A stretch of DNA of 64,000 nt from Kordiimonas laminariae (GCF_023008165.1 NZ_JAKQZA010000001.1:310001-374000), one strand, 5' to 3'. Shown: positions 43,783-52,907, counted from the first letter of the stretch. A program made the numbers and translations. Notes: generated by a model not told the origin, from the sequence alone.

Positions 43783-46137
43783 TTAATCTGCGATCGGTTC
43801 AACACTTTCATATTCAATCAAAATATTACCAGCCATTGGTGTGAACTGATTAACTTTGAAAGGAATACGCAAACCATTCACATCACGGTAATCACTGAAT
43901 GTGGTTTCAAACGGGACTGGCCCTGTAAGCTGATTAACAACCCGGCCTCTTGCCCTTAGAACATCACCTGTTTGGGCATCCAGCATTATGCGCACGTCAG
44001 GCAAACCTTCTTTCTTCAGGCGAAGTGCCAGAACTTTACGCCCCTTATGCTCACGCTGCCCAACAACCAACACCTGATCATAATATGTTGCCCAATCAAG
44101 CCCCGCGAGTGGGTGATCACGTCTTATTTGCGTTTCATAAATCCCTGTCAGGTTTTGTTTATCACCAAGGTTATCCATGAATGCCTTTTCAGGATTTACA
44201 ACGGTGTGAATTTGGCCGTAATCCCCAAAATCCACATGCTGTTCGAAGCTATCTTCGTTTGGAACGATATTTTCGAGAGTGCCGGAAACACCAGCCTGCT
44301 TCATGGTAAGTGTTCCCTTGAAACGGAACCCACCAGCTTTTTGGAAAGCCGCAACCTGCTCCTTAACTTTACGGAGTTTCGCAATGTCATCAACGGTAGG
44401 TAACTGTGGACCAGCTTCGGCCTTGTTTGCCCGAGTTGCTTCCAGCGCTTTCCGTTCACCACGGTAAATAGCCAGTTTTTCTACGGCCCCACTATCGCCC
44501 ACTGTAAACTTTGCACTAAGCTGTGGATTAACCCGGAACTGACGGTGGCCTTTTTCATCAGGCAAATGAAGTTCATAAACCATTTCACCCGGCACATCGA
44601 TCGCGAGCCTGTTATTCACGATTTGCGCTTTAATTGGCGCTGGCAGGCGGCCTGCCTCATAATCTCCAACAAACGGTTGAAGTGTTTCAATATCCACTTC
44701 CGCCTTAACAACCACACCCTTACGCGGCAGCTCAAAGGTCATGCCGTTCTGGTACATCTTCAGTTGGTTCGCCTTGCCGTTTTCGGCACCGTCAAATGAA
44801 ACCGCAACCTGATTAGTAATCACAAAATAGCGTTTACCTTCTTCATCAGGCGCCTTCAGTTCAAACACCTGTTGGCCCGGAACATCAACAGCCAGACGGC
44901 CATTCTGTTCCTTCACCGTGAAGGTTGCATTATTGAACGGGCCAAAATTCGCCGTATATTCACCAATGAAAGTATCAAAGCTTTCGCTGGCACCATCCTC
45001 TGCTTCCTCGCCTAAAAGCGTGTCCCATACAAGCGGCATAGAACCTTGCTGCAAAGGGCTTGCGGTTACGTTTGCAAGCAGTACAAAACCCAGATTTTCT
45101 TCCGGCATCAAAGCAACCTGAGCCGCATATCCCAGAATATTGCCGCCGTGTTCAACAATCTTCTTGCCTTCCCATTCACGTAGGAACCAACCAAGGCCGT
45201 ATGTTGCACCGCCGCCTACCTGTATCTGAGTATTCCACATTTCACCATACTGCGCATCGCTCAGCAGTTTTTCACCTTTAAAGGAGCCCTTATTCAGGTG
45301 GAAACGTACCCAGTTTGCCATATCAAGCACATTGGAGTGAATGCCGCCCGCTGCACCAATGTTATCTGTGTTTTTGCGCTCAAGCAGAGTGTAACTGCCC
45401 GTATCTTCATTCCAGCGGTATCCCTTGGCATGGGTCCCTACTTCATCAACACGCGCATCCCGCGATGTAGTGCTATCCATATCAAGCGGTTCAAGAATAC
45501 GGGTTTCAAGAAGTGTATCCCAATCATGAGCGCCTACAGCTTTCGCAGATGCCATGCCAGTTGCCACATACATTACGTTGTTATAATTAAACTGCTTGCG
45601 GAATGGTGTGAGCGGTTCTGCATCAAGGGATTCCCGCATCATAGCTTCACGACCAACTTTACCGCTAGCCCACAAGATATCATTCCTTGAAATACCACTA
45701 CGGTGGGAAAGCATATCCCGGATTGTCAGGTCACCCTCAGCATCTTTAAGCTGCGGTGTGAACCAAGGGATATACTTGGTTGCAGCATCATCCCACGTTA
45801 GCTTACCTTCATCCGCCAGCATGCCGACAAGAGTTGAAGTAAATGCTTTAGATGTAGAACCAATGCCAAACACCGTTTCTGGGGTTACGGCTGTGCCAGT
45901 TTCCAGATCACTTTTCCCGAAACCACGCGCCATGATGATTTTATCATCTTTAATGATGGCCACTGCCATACCGGGGATATGCAGTTCCTGACGTTTTTCT
46001 TCAAGCGCTTCAGCAAGCTTCTCAAGCCGTATATCAAAATTTACATCATCTGCCACTGAGGCGACGGTCATTAGGGCGGAAACTGCCACTCCCGTTAATG
46101 CACGGAGTATGGGCTGTTTTATATTGGTTTTCTTCAT
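43783..46137 (-). CDS. Large secreted serine hydrolase with C-terminal extensions
   Basis: 784-aa exported beta-lactamase-fold protein (ATG 46137; GTG 46149 is an alternative), signal peptide about 10-29. Catalytic domain (about 35-390): S94-T-S-K97, Y185-N-N187 and HGG in VEHGGNILGY near 332. Two similar roughly 90-residue beta-domains follow (FIGEYTANFGPF..., FVGDYEAG...), each with VDVPGQ/EMVYEL-like motifs, DUF3471-type. A C-terminal LolA/DUF-like beta-sheet domain (about 620-784) ends QFTPMAGNILIEYESV. The extra domains roughly double the usual length and suggest binding of lipid, lipoprotein or peptide. Substrate unknown. Confidence 0.8.
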   Translation of the reverse strand: MKKTNIKQPILRALTGVAVSALMTVASVADDVNFDIRLEKLAEALEEKRQELHIPGMAVAIIKDDKIIMARGFGKSDLETGTAVTPETVFGIGSTSKAFTSTLVGMLADEGKLTWDDAATKYIPWFTPQLKDAEGDLTIRDMLSHRSGISRNDILWASGKVGREAMMRESLDAEPLTPFRKQFNYNNVMYVATGMASAKAVGAHDWDTLLETRILEPLDMDSTTSRDARVDEVGTHAKGYRWNEDTGSYTLLERKNTDNIGAAGGIHSNVLDMANWVRFHLNKGSFKGEKLLSDAQYGEMWNTQIQVGGGATYGLGWFLREWEGKKIVEHGGNILGYAAQVALMPEENLGFVLLANVTASPLQQGSMPLVWDTLLGEEAEDGASESFDTFIGEYTANFGPFNNATFTVKEQNGRLAVDVPGQQVFELKAPDEEGKRYFVITNQVAVSFDGAENGKANQLKMYQNGMTFELPRKGVVVKAEVDIETLQPFVGDYEAGRLPAPIKAQIVNNRLAIDVPGEMVYELHLPDEKGHRQFRVNPQLSAKFTVGDSGAVEKLAIYRGERKALEATRANKAEAGPQLPTVDDIAKLRKVKEQVAAFQKAGGFRFKGTLTMKQAGVSGTLENIVPNEDSFEQHVDFGDYGQIHTVVNPEKAFMDNLGDKQNLTGIYETQIRRDHPLAGLDWATYYDQVLVVGQREHKGRKVLALRLKKEGLPDVRIMLDAQTGDVLRARGRVVNQLTGPVPFETTFSDYRDVNGLRIPFKVNQFTPMAGNILIEYESVEPIAD

Positions 46138-46289
46138 AAGCTGTCTCACAATCTTTCAAGGCCCACAAACAACTACAGGCCATTATTATCCTTGAAATCC
46201 TGCCCCTCTATTTCCACATTGGTTTAGGGAATTTATATCAGATTCTTGCGCAAAACGTTTGAAACAGGTTGTCTTGAAATGAGGTCACC

Positions 46290-47153
46290 ATGAAACATGA
46301 TAGCCATACAGCTTTTCTTGAAGCTGCGACCAATGTAGCCGAACATACTGGCAAAGGTGCAGACCTGCCAAAGGCTGCGCTTTGGTCAGTGGATAGAAAC
46401 AGCATCAGTTATAAAAAAGACGGCTATCATACCCTCAGCCTTTATCTTAAAGGCGGCGAAAACAGTTACCGCCACGATCAGGCTTCAAACAAAGGGCAAG
46501 TGGGCAGGCTGTGTATCATGCCAAAAGGGCAGGAAACCAGTTGGGAAATTGTCGGGCCTATTAACTTTGCACATCTGTATATTTCCGATGAACAGTTGGA
46601 TTTCTTCACCAGCCGCACGCTGGAACGGGATAGCAGGCTGATCAACCTTAAAGACACAGTTTATGAGCAAGACGAAATACTGCGCACTTTAATGCTAAAG
46701 CGCCTAAAGCTGGACCATGAAGGAGCAGCTACTAGTTTGCTGGCAAAAGAAGAAGCCACCAACGAAATTCTCTATAGGCTTACCACCAACCACTGCAGTG
46801 GTGCGGTTCAGGGTTCCACACTCAAAGGCGGACTTTCTTATATACAGTTGAAGAAGGTGATGGCTTTTGTTGATGAAAGCACATGTGCAACCCCAAGCCT
46901 TGAAGATATGGCTGAAGTTGTTGGTCTAAGCCCCTTTCATTTTGCTCGTATGTTCAAGAAAAGCTGTGGTCTTTCGCCCGCCAGTTTTGTTATGCGCCAC
47001 CGCCTGGAAAAAGTGAAAGACCTTCTGGTAAATTCAGATAAATGTCTCGCATCCATCAGCGCAGTCACTGGCTTTGCTCAGCAAAGCCATATGACCGAAC
47101 GTTTCAAACGCTATACAGGCACTACACCTGCAAGGTGGCGTAAGGGAGCCTAA
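46290..47153 (+). CDS. AraC-family transcriptional regulator
   Basis: AraC-type activator, 287 aa. N-terminal cupin-like sensing region (about 30-150), then two C-terminal HTH motifs (about 190-287): DMAEVVGLSPFHFARMFKKS and ASISAVTGFAQQSHMTERFKRYTG, with TPARWRKG at the end. The signal and target are unknown. Divergent from the large serine hydrolase gene, so control of that gene is possible. Its stop overlaps the convergent CPBP gene stop by 4 bases. Confidence 0.88.
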   Translation: MKHDSHTAFLEAATNVAEHTGKGADLPKAALWSVDRNSISYKKDGYHTLSLYLKGGENSYRHDQASNKGQVGRLCIMPKGQETSWEIVGPINFAHLYISDEQLDFFTSRTLERDSRLINLKDTVYEQDEILRTLMLKRLKLDHEGAATSLLAKEEATNEILYRLTTNHCSGAVQGSTLKGGLSYIQLKKVMAFVDESTCATPSLEDMAEVVGLSPFHFARMFKKSCGLSPASFVMRHRLEKVKDLLVNSDKCLASISAVTGFAQQSHMTERFKRYTGTTPARWRKGA

Positions 47154-48094
47154 GCCCCCTCTTCCACCGCAGCCAAAACAGATCTCTTATCCTTATATTT
47201 TCGCCATTCGAATGCAGACGCTGTAGCGAGCACAAGCATCATCATAGCACTTGCTTCAGGCCCGTACTCACCACCCGTTAGCCATCTCGGCTGGCCTTCA
47301 ACAGCTTGCAGGTCTGCCACAATCGGCACCGTTCCCAGATCAATCCCCGTAGTTGCGAGGCCAAAACCCGTAATGAAAAACCAGTTCCAGCCAGCATGCC
47401 ATGCACCAGCACGCCATACGGAACCATCATTCATCACCATCAAGCTTGGATATAGGGAAAACAGGAACATTCCGATAAAATAGATGCCCGTATCAAATGC
47501 TGTGATACTGGCAAAATCTACCCCCGGCAGATGAAGTAGGATAAAAAGCGCGGCGTTAACGGCGATACCAATTACCAAGCCGTATTGTTCGCTCAAACGG
47601 CCAAACAGCCACCCTCTGAATATCAATTCCTCTGTGCTTGACTGGATCATAAAACCGCTGAGCAGCAGTGTGACGATAACGATGCCTTCAAAACCGATCC
47701 GGCTATCAATCTCAAGCTCGTAGCCGCCCAATATATATACAAGCCCCACAATAGAGCCTGACATGAAAACGCCAAAAAACAGCCCTTTCAACACTTCACC
47801 AACTGGCTTGCCCTTCAGGCTTAAGCCCATGCCGGCCATACTCCGGCCTTCAAACAGTTTTACCCACAGGGTAAGGAGCAGCACCATTGCGCCAAAACCC
47901 GCAAAGAGCATGTAAAGAATTTCAGGGTAACTCTCCAGCCGCTCTTTCGGGATCAAACCAGTTTCTATAACCGGTACAAAAGCAATTGCCTGACCAAATC
48001 CGATAATTAGAAGCGCAAGAAGTGGTGTGATCCACGGCCAGCTTTTTCTTTTGAAGCTTAATTCCTGTGGAAAGAGAGGGTATTTTTCAAACAT
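47150..48094 (-). CDS. CPBP-family intramembrane glutamic endopeptidase
   Basis: Membrane-embedded protease (CAAX/Abi, Rce1-like) of 314 aa with about eight helices. Motif 1 is STEELIFRGWLFGRL (EExxxR), motif 2 FILLHLPG (FxxxH) and motif 3 AWHAGWNWFF (HxxxN), all intact, so it is probably active. Bacterial CPBP proteins act in prenyl- or peptide-processing and immunity; no bacteriocin gene is near, so the substrate is unknown. Convergent with the AraC regulator. Confidence 0.85.
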   Translation of the reverse strand: MFEKYPLFPQELSFKRKSWPWITPLLALLIIGFGQAIAFVPVIETGLIPKERLESYPEILYMLFAGFGAMVLLLTLWVKLFEGRSMAGMGLSLKGKPVGEVLKGLFFGVFMSGSIVGLVYILGGYELEIDSRIGFEGIVIVTLLLSGFMIQSSTEELIFRGWLFGRLSEQYGLVIGIAVNAALFILLHLPGVDFASITAFDTGIYFIGMFLFSLYPSLMVMNDGSVWRAGAWHAGWNWFFITGFGLATTGIDLGTVPIVADLQAVEGQPRWLTGGEYGPEASAMMMLVLATASAFEWRKYKDKRSVLAAVEEGA

Positions 48095-48284
48095 CGCTGT
48101 TGACCTTATTTTTTATTATATTCTCCTTGTTCTAGGCGACATACCCGATCCAGATATATCATAATCTTGCGCTAAAATGGTTTGCCCAACATTTTTGAAT
48201 AGGCCCTTAAACTATGAGTGAATTGACTTCCCCGAAATCGGCCATAGTTTCATATGCATTCAAATAATCATGTGGGATATAATT

Positions 48285-48665
48285 ATGTTCAGTCACATTA
48301 TGCTCGGCGCGGATGATATGGAAAAATCGCGCAAATTCTATGATGCCATTATGGAAGTGCTTGGCCACAAACCAGGTGTGATGGATGACAAAGGTCGTTG
48401 TTTTTATATGGAAAAAACAGGCATTTTCTCTCTTAGCGTACCAATTAACGGCGAACCAGCATCTGGCGGTAACGGCAGCACGATTGGTTTCGTTGCAGAA
48501 AACCCTGAAACAATTGATAAGTGGCACGAAGTGGGCCTCGCAAACGGCGGTACAACACTTGAAGACCCTCCGGGTGTGCGTGAAGGCGCTGGCGGCAAGC
48601 TTTATCTTGCTTACCTTCGTGATCCAGGCGGCAACAAAATCTGCGCGCTACACAGACTGGCGTAA
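48285..48665 (+). CDS. VOC-family protein (glyoxalase-like)
   Basis: Vicinal-oxygen-chelate superfamily protein, 126 aa from ATG 48285. The betaalphabetabetabeta units begin FSHIMLGADDMEKSRKFYDAIM and end GGKLYLAYLRDPGGNKICALH; a metal-binding His in SHIML and Glu-like residue are visible. It may be a small dioxygenase or glyoxalase of unknown substrate; no typical glyoxalase I full pattern. Stand-alone gene, with hairpins downstream at 48673-48698 and 48715-48742. Confidence 0.78.
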   Translation: MFSHIMLGADDMEKSRKFYDAIMEVLGHKPGVMDDKGRCFYMEKTGIFSLSVPINGEPASGGNGSTIGFVAENPETIDKWHEVGLANGGTTLEDPPGVREGAGGKLYLAYLRDPGGNKICALHRLA

Positions 48666-48714
48666 ACGAAATCGGGCCTAGCATAACTGCGAGGCCCGTT
48701 TCAGAGATCGCGAA

Positions 48715-48750
48715 AGGCGAAACCTATCTCAGGTTTTCGCCTTTTTCTTT
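48715..48750 (+). terminator. Terminator after the VOC gene
   Basis: AGGCGAAACCT pairs with AGGTTTTCGCCT with one bulge around a 5-base loop, then TTTTTCTTT on the plus strand. A second stem (CGGGCCT / AGGCCCG) lies just before at 48673-48698. Confidence 0.7.
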
Positions 48751-48757
48751 GAGGGCT

Positions 48758-49723
48758 TTAATCAGTTCGCTTCGCAATCAGCTGATCAAGACGTTCCTCT
48801 TCCACATCCAATTTAATTTGTACCCACAACGGCAAATGGTCAGACAATTCATAGGTAAAAGCAGCCTTATCCATATTTTTGTATGGTTTAAATGCTTTGT
48901 GATTGCCGCCATAAAAATCCAGCACGCCGCCATGTTCCGAAAAAACATTCTTCGTATATTTCGGGTGATGCAAAATCTGGTCATACCGCTTATTGCCCGC
49001 CAGATTTGTTCCGTAATCGGCTTCCAACAAACTTTTAGGCGCCTGCAAACCATATTGGGCCACAGCCTTATACATATCGTGGGTAAAGGAAGGGATATTG
49101 AAATCCCCGATGGCAATCACATCCCTATCCACCCTAAATTCATCTTTCTGGTACGTCTGGATATATTTTGCCAGCTGCTTTAACTCTTCTGTTCGCCCTG
49201 CATTGGTGCCCCACTGCAGGTGCACAGCAAGAAGCACAAAATCGAAATTTCCTGCCTTAAAAGAAGCCATATAAGGGTTACGCCACCAGTTGAACTTAGG
49301 CTCATAAACCCCTGTTGTTCTATTTTTCTTTCGCGGGGTATCCGGTTCGGCAGCAAGACCTGTGAAATCAGCGGCTCTACGGTCGTATACAAAAGCAATA
49401 CGTTCCTTATTGCCTCCCCAATCCGTTATATAATCAGAGAAAACCACATCCCAGAACGGGCCCAAAAGATCGAGCACATATTTAAGTTCAGAGATATTTC
49501 GCCTTAGCTCTGTTACAGCAATAACATCAAACTGGTTGAATATCTCCGCAATACAGTGGAGCGAAAAGCGTTTGCGCTTCTTTTGCCCCCAATGACGGAT
49601 ATTCCATGTGGCGATATTCAGTGTTTCATCAAGCTTTGAACTTGGAATTTCAGCTCTGGCAATACGTTTTCTGAGCAGCTTGATACCTTCAAGTTCTGAC
49701 AGGCTGAGTTTCGAATGGTCCAT
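48758..49723 (-). CDS. Endonuclease/exonuclease/phosphatase-family protein
   Basis: EEP-superfamily hydrolase, 321 aa from ATG 49723 (GGGGAGATGGGAA upstream). DNase I-like motifs: NIATWNIRHW at the start, DVIAVTELRRN, AVHLQWGT, VIAIGDFNIPS (catalytic Asp-x-Asn) and DHLPLWVQIKL (His-containing last motif). No signal peptide, so cytoplasmic. It may cut nucleic acid or hydrolyse a phosphodiester; substrate unknown. Divergent from the dienelactone hydrolase gene. Confidence 0.82.
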   Translation of the reverse strand: MDHSKLSLSELEGIKLLRKRIARAEIPSSKLDETLNIATWNIRHWGQKKRKRFSLHCIAEIFNQFDVIAVTELRRNISELKYVLDLLGPFWDVVFSDYITDWGGNKERIAFVYDRRAADFTGLAAEPDTPRKKNRTTGVYEPKFNWWRNPYMASFKAGNFDFVLLAVHLQWGTNAGRTEELKQLAKYIQTYQKDEFRVDRDVIAIGDFNIPSFTHDMYKAVAQYGLQAPKSLLEADYGTNLAGNKRYDQILHHPKYTKNVFSEHGGVLDFYGGNHKAFKPYKNMDKAAFTYELSDHLPLWVQIKLDVEEERLDQLIAKRTD

Positions 49724-49987
49724 TTCCCATCTCCCCAAATAGAAAGGAAACTCCGAACAAATGCTAATTTTAGGTGAATAGTGCAATTAATAAAATATAC
49801 GGTTCTCCATAAAGAACCAGTGAAATCTTTATCGTGCTTGAACTCTGAATAATGGCAGTTGATATGATGCTTTAGATTACGGCCTTTTCAATACCCATAT
49901 GCACCATCACCAGAACTTTACTACCGCTCAAACAAAAAACAGGGTTAGCATATGTAATTATATAACATGCATGATGGAGGGGTGAAC

Positions 49988-50869
49988 GTGTGTGATGAAT
50001 TAACGGAAAAAGATGCAGAGCGTTTCCTTGCAAACCGCGACACTATAAACAGGCGAGATTTTGGCAAACTGGGCACAGCGGCACTCCTTACCGCAATGGT
50101 GCCAAAAGCCACATTCGCTGATGCTGTTACTGAAACAACTGTCCAGGTAACAATGCCTGATGGTATCGCAGATTGTTATTTCGTGCATCCATCCAGCGGC
50201 AAACACCCTGGCGTTCTTATGTGGCCTGATATCAAAGGATTACGTCCCGTCTATCAAGCTATGGCCAAACAACTGGCAGAAGCCGGATATTCCGTACTGC
50301 TGGTAAACCCATATTACCGCGATGCAAAAGCCCCTGTGGTGGACCCAAGCGCCAGCTTTAGCGATGACGGCATACTGGATTATTTAAGAGATCTGGCGTG
50401 GAAACTCACCCACGAAGTCGTCACTTCAGACGCAAAAGCCTATATCGATTTCCTTGATCAGCAGGCCAGTGTGGACCCTGAACGTAAGATCGGCACCATG
50501 GGTTACTGTATGGCTGGTGAACTTGTGGTGCTCACCGCTGCTGCCGTGCCGCACCGTGTTGGGGCCGTCGCTTCATTCCACGGCAGCCGCAGCATGGTAA
50601 CAGAGGGGCCAAACAGCCCTCACCACCTCATATCAAAATCCTCAGCACCCGCCCTTCACGCGGTCGCAGAAAATGATGATGAAAGATCACCAGAAACCAA
50701 AGAAATCATAAGGGCAGCTTATAAAGCCGCTGGTATTCCCGCCGAAATTGAAGTCTATGAAGGCACCCTTCATGGTTGGTGCACACCGGATTTCCACGGA
50801 TACCATAAAGAGCAAGCCGCCAAGGCATGGACCCGTCTTCTGCATCTGTTCAGCGAAACACTGACTTGA
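49988..50869 (+). CDS. Dienelactone hydrolase-family protein, Tat-exported
   Basis: Alpha/beta hydrolase of the dienelactone hydrolase family, 293 aa from GTG 49988 (GGAGGGG at 49976-49982 ahead; an ATG at 49967 is in frame but precedes the ribosome site). An N-terminal Tat-like RRDFGKLGTAALLTAM (about 22-37) predicts export. The nucleophile Cys is in GTMGYCMAGELV, the acid Asp in AVAENDDERSPE, and His in GTLHGWCTPDFHGY. Family members cleave dienelactone or other small lactones and esters; no catechol pathway is nearby, so the substrate is open. Followed directly by the tRNA-Val-derived repeat. Confidence 0.8.
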   Translation: MCDELTEKDAERFLANRDTINRRDFGKLGTAALLTAMVPKATFADAVTETTVQVTMPDGIADCYFVHPSSGKHPGVLMWPDIKGLRPVYQAMAKQLAEAGYSVLLVNPYYRDAKAPVVDPSASFSDDGILDYLRDLAWKLTHEVVTSDAKAYIDFLDQQASVDPERKIGTMGYCMAGELVVLTAAAVPHRVGAVASFHGSRSMVTEGPNSPHHLISKSSAPALHAVAENDDERSPETKEIIRAAYKAAGIPAEIEVYEGTLHGWCTPDFHGYHKEQAAKAWTRLLHLFSETLT

Positions 50870-50906
50870 GGCGCCTCATATAGAGGTATAATAAAAAAAC
50901 TTAAAC

Positions 50907-50951
50907 GGTGGTCGGTACTGGGCTCGAACCAGCGACCTCTTCGATGTCAAC
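50907..50951 (-). repeat. Displaced 3' half of tRNA-Val: candidate attR
   Basis: 45 bases identical to 52692-52736, the 3' half of tRNA-Val(GAC) from the anticodon loop to the acceptor end. The final position differs (ACCG here, ACCA in the intact gene). It lies 1785 bases from the intact copy and is followed by unrelated sequence, as expected for a tRNA end displaced by integration. Confidence 0.75.
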
Positions 50952-51053
50952 AGAACACTTACGAGCTATATGAAGTTTATCCATATAGTCAAATAACCTG
51001 ACATTATGATGTAGCCTCACCATCCTTGCGAACAAACAGTGAGGCTTTATTCA

Positions 51054-52235
51054 TTAAATTAAGTATTGTACTGAATCTAGATCAGCAATTTCTAATCCAG
51101 CTAATGTTATCGAGCCATCACCTGTATCTATAACAACGCCATTATCGCTATCTGTAGCTGCGTTTATGATATCGTCTACATTGTCAAATACTGAAGATAC
51201 TTGATTTAAGATAAGAATATCAGTTTCAACATCGAAATTGGTAATGGTATCGTCTCCGTGATTTCCTGAGAAAATAAATATATCAACTAAATCATTGCCT
51301 TGATAATTGGTGCTAGAACTATCAATATCAACAGTAATTGTCGCTACTTGATTAGCAGCATATGCGAAAGATACATCTGCAACGTCATGCACAACGCCCC
51401 CAGTTGTTGTGTAAGTGCTAACATTATGAACTATGTTACCTTCTACTTCCTGTTCGGTAGAAGTCAGGGTTAGGTCAATTGAAGTTATACCGGCTTCCTC
51501 TAATGTAACCAATTCACCTTCATCAGATACTCCATCTTGATTTAAATCTTGCCAGACATAGAACGATCCATATTCATCATCACCGACACCAAATACACCA
51601 TCATCGTTAGTGTCAAATGCTCGTAGTCCTTCGAGGTCAGTTCTAGCGCCTTCAAGGTATGATACGAAGGAGATTTCACTTAATTCTGAGATAATCCCAT
51701 CACCATTGACATCATACGCTAATAAGCCATCATCAGGGGCTACCCATCCAGTAAGATCCGGATCACCATCGCCATCAAAATCAAATCGCGCGGTAGAATT
51801 GAAAATTGATACCAATTCCACACCATCACCGTCCAAGTCCAAGGCTATGGGTCGTTCAAATATAATTTCTTCAACGCTGGTACTGCTTCCTGGTCTATTA
51901 TTACCAGCAAAACCGCCGCCAATAACCCCGCCGCTTTCACTGCTGGAACCTATATCAACTCCCGCATCCTGATCGCCACCTTCCGCACCACTATTATTTT
52001 GCTCTTGCTGTTCCTGTTCTTCTTGTTGCCTACGTGCTACTTCTCTTTCACACTGCATTAAGGCGCCCCTAGTATCAAAATATGAATAACCAGCGAGACC
52101 TAAACCTATTACTGCTACACCAACACCAATAGGACCAGCGCTACCTGATGCAAACACTCCAACTTCGGCCGTTGCTAAACTTGCGGCAGCTAAGGCAAAG
52201 GCAACTTCTTCTTCATGACAGGGATTTTCAGGCAT
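51054..52235 (-). CDS. FrpC-like calcium-binding protein with glycine-rich N-terminus
   Basis: 393-aa protein from ATG 52235 (GGGAAG upstream). Order: hydrophobic Ala/Gly-rich region (about 10-52, ASGSAGPIGVGVAVIGLGLAG), a Glu/Gln coiled stretch (about 60-80), a Gly/Ser linker, then the FrpC-like region: PIALDLDGDGVELVS, FDFDGDG, TGWVAPDDGLLAYDVNGDG, AFDTNDDGVFG, VWQDLNQDGVSDEGEL (about 123-250), with repeated Asp-rich calcium loops. A shorter RTX-like tail NHGDDTITNFDVETDILILN follows (about 340-360). No nonapeptide array, so it is not a full RTX toxin. Coupled to the two-TM gene, overlapping by 8 bases. Confidence 0.65.
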   Translation of the reverse strand: MPENPCHEEEVAFALAAASLATAEVGVFASGSAGPIGVGVAVIGLGLAGYSYFDTRGALMQCEREVARRQQEEQEQQEQNNSGAEGGDQDAGVDIGSSSESGGVIGGGFAGNNRPGSSTSVEEIIFERPIALDLDGDGVELVSIFNSTARFDFDGDGDPDLTGWVAPDDGLLAYDVNGDGIISELSEISFVSYLEGARTDLEGLRAFDTNDDGVFGVGDDEYGSFYVWQDLNQDGVSDEGELVTLEEAGITSIDLTLTSTEQEVEGNIVHNVSTYTTTGGVVHDVADVSFAYAANQVATITVDIDSSSTNYQGNDLVDIFIFSGNHGDDTITNFDVETDILILNQVSSVFDNVDDIINAATDSDNGVVIDTGDGSITLAGLEIADLDSVQYLI

Positions 52236-52455
52236 TATTACTTCCCTTTTCCTTTTCTTTCTTCCTTCTTTCACGGATCATACTGATGTTAATAGCAAGC
52301 GATAAAAGAACGGTGATAAACACAATATAGGAAGAATAGCGTGATAAATCTGATGGAAAAAAGGTCAGATATAAAAACAAAATCAATCCCACAACAAAAA
52401 ATAAAATCAGAACTAAGCAGAACGAATTTATGTGGTTTTTTTCTAAGTAACCCAT
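52228..52455 (-). CDS. Small two-TM protein of the tRNA island
   Basis: 75-aa protein, ATG 52455 with AAGGAA upstream. Two membrane helices (about 11-32 and 40-58) and a basic/acidic tail RERRKKEKEKGSNNA. Its end overlaps the start of the FrpC-like gene by 8 bases, which indicates translational coupling. No family recognised; size and topology resemble holins or membrane accessory peptides, but this is only resemblance. Confidence 0.55.
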   Translation of the reverse strand: MGYLEKNHINSFCLVLILFFVVGLILFLYLTFFPSDLSRYSSYIVFITVLLSLAINISMIRERRKKEKEKGSNNA

Positions 52456-52690
52456 GTCTTATTCCTTCCCTTAATGCATAAAAAAGTTTATGCAAAACAA
52501 CCAATAACAATCTATAATTGCAGATGTAAAGATGATACTTTAACGCGATTATCACAAGCTAGTGAGGTGTTTTACATCAACAGTAGTCAAGTGGCCATTT
52601 AGCCTACTAAAATCACCGATTTGCGCCCGGATTTAAAATCCAATAAAGCAACATAAAAATAATAAAATACTTATTTTTCAATGGTTTAAA

Positions 52691-52766
52691 TGGTGGTCGG
52701 TACTGGGCTCGAACCAGCGACCTCTTCGATGTCAACGAAACGCTCTACCAACTGAGCTAACCGACC
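52691..52766 (-). tRNA. tRNA-Val (GAC)
   Basis: Complete 76-base tRNA on the minus strand. Acceptor GGTCGGT pairs with ACCGACC, D arm GCTC/GAGC, anticodon loop TTGACAT (anticodon GAC, reading GUC), T arm with TTCGAGC loop, and encoded CCA. Its 3' half is repeated at 50907-50951, marking it as an integration target. Confidence 0.96.
52692..52736 (-). repeat. 3' half of the intact tRNA-Val: candidate attL
   Basis: The 45-base match to 50907-50951 begins in the anticodon loop and runs to the tRNA 3' end. The tRNA is intact here, so the incoming element would have restored its end. Confidence 0.75.
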
Positions 52767-52907
52767 TGATATCATGGTGAGAGCCGCATCTGATAGCGCG
52801 GCTTTCTTTTTGTATAATTCCCAGTCACTTTGGGCGCAAGTCTCTTTTATTTTTCACATGCTTAGCTTGGGGATGACAGAACAGGGAAAAACAAGTAGCC
52901 TGAAGCC

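Larger units (their letters stand above)
50907..52736. mobile_element. Small tRNA-Val island between 45-bp repeats
   Basis: The segment between the two 45-bp copies of the tRNA-Val 3' half is about 1.8 kb and AT-richer than its flanks. It holds two minus-strand genes (two-TM protein and FrpC-like protein) and otherwise no recognised function. Direct repeats spanning anticodon loop to 3' end are the footprint of tyrosine integrases that use tRNA genes. No integrase, transposase or excisionase is present, so it is a remnant, a satellite mobilised in trans, or a deleted larger island. Confidence 0.6.
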
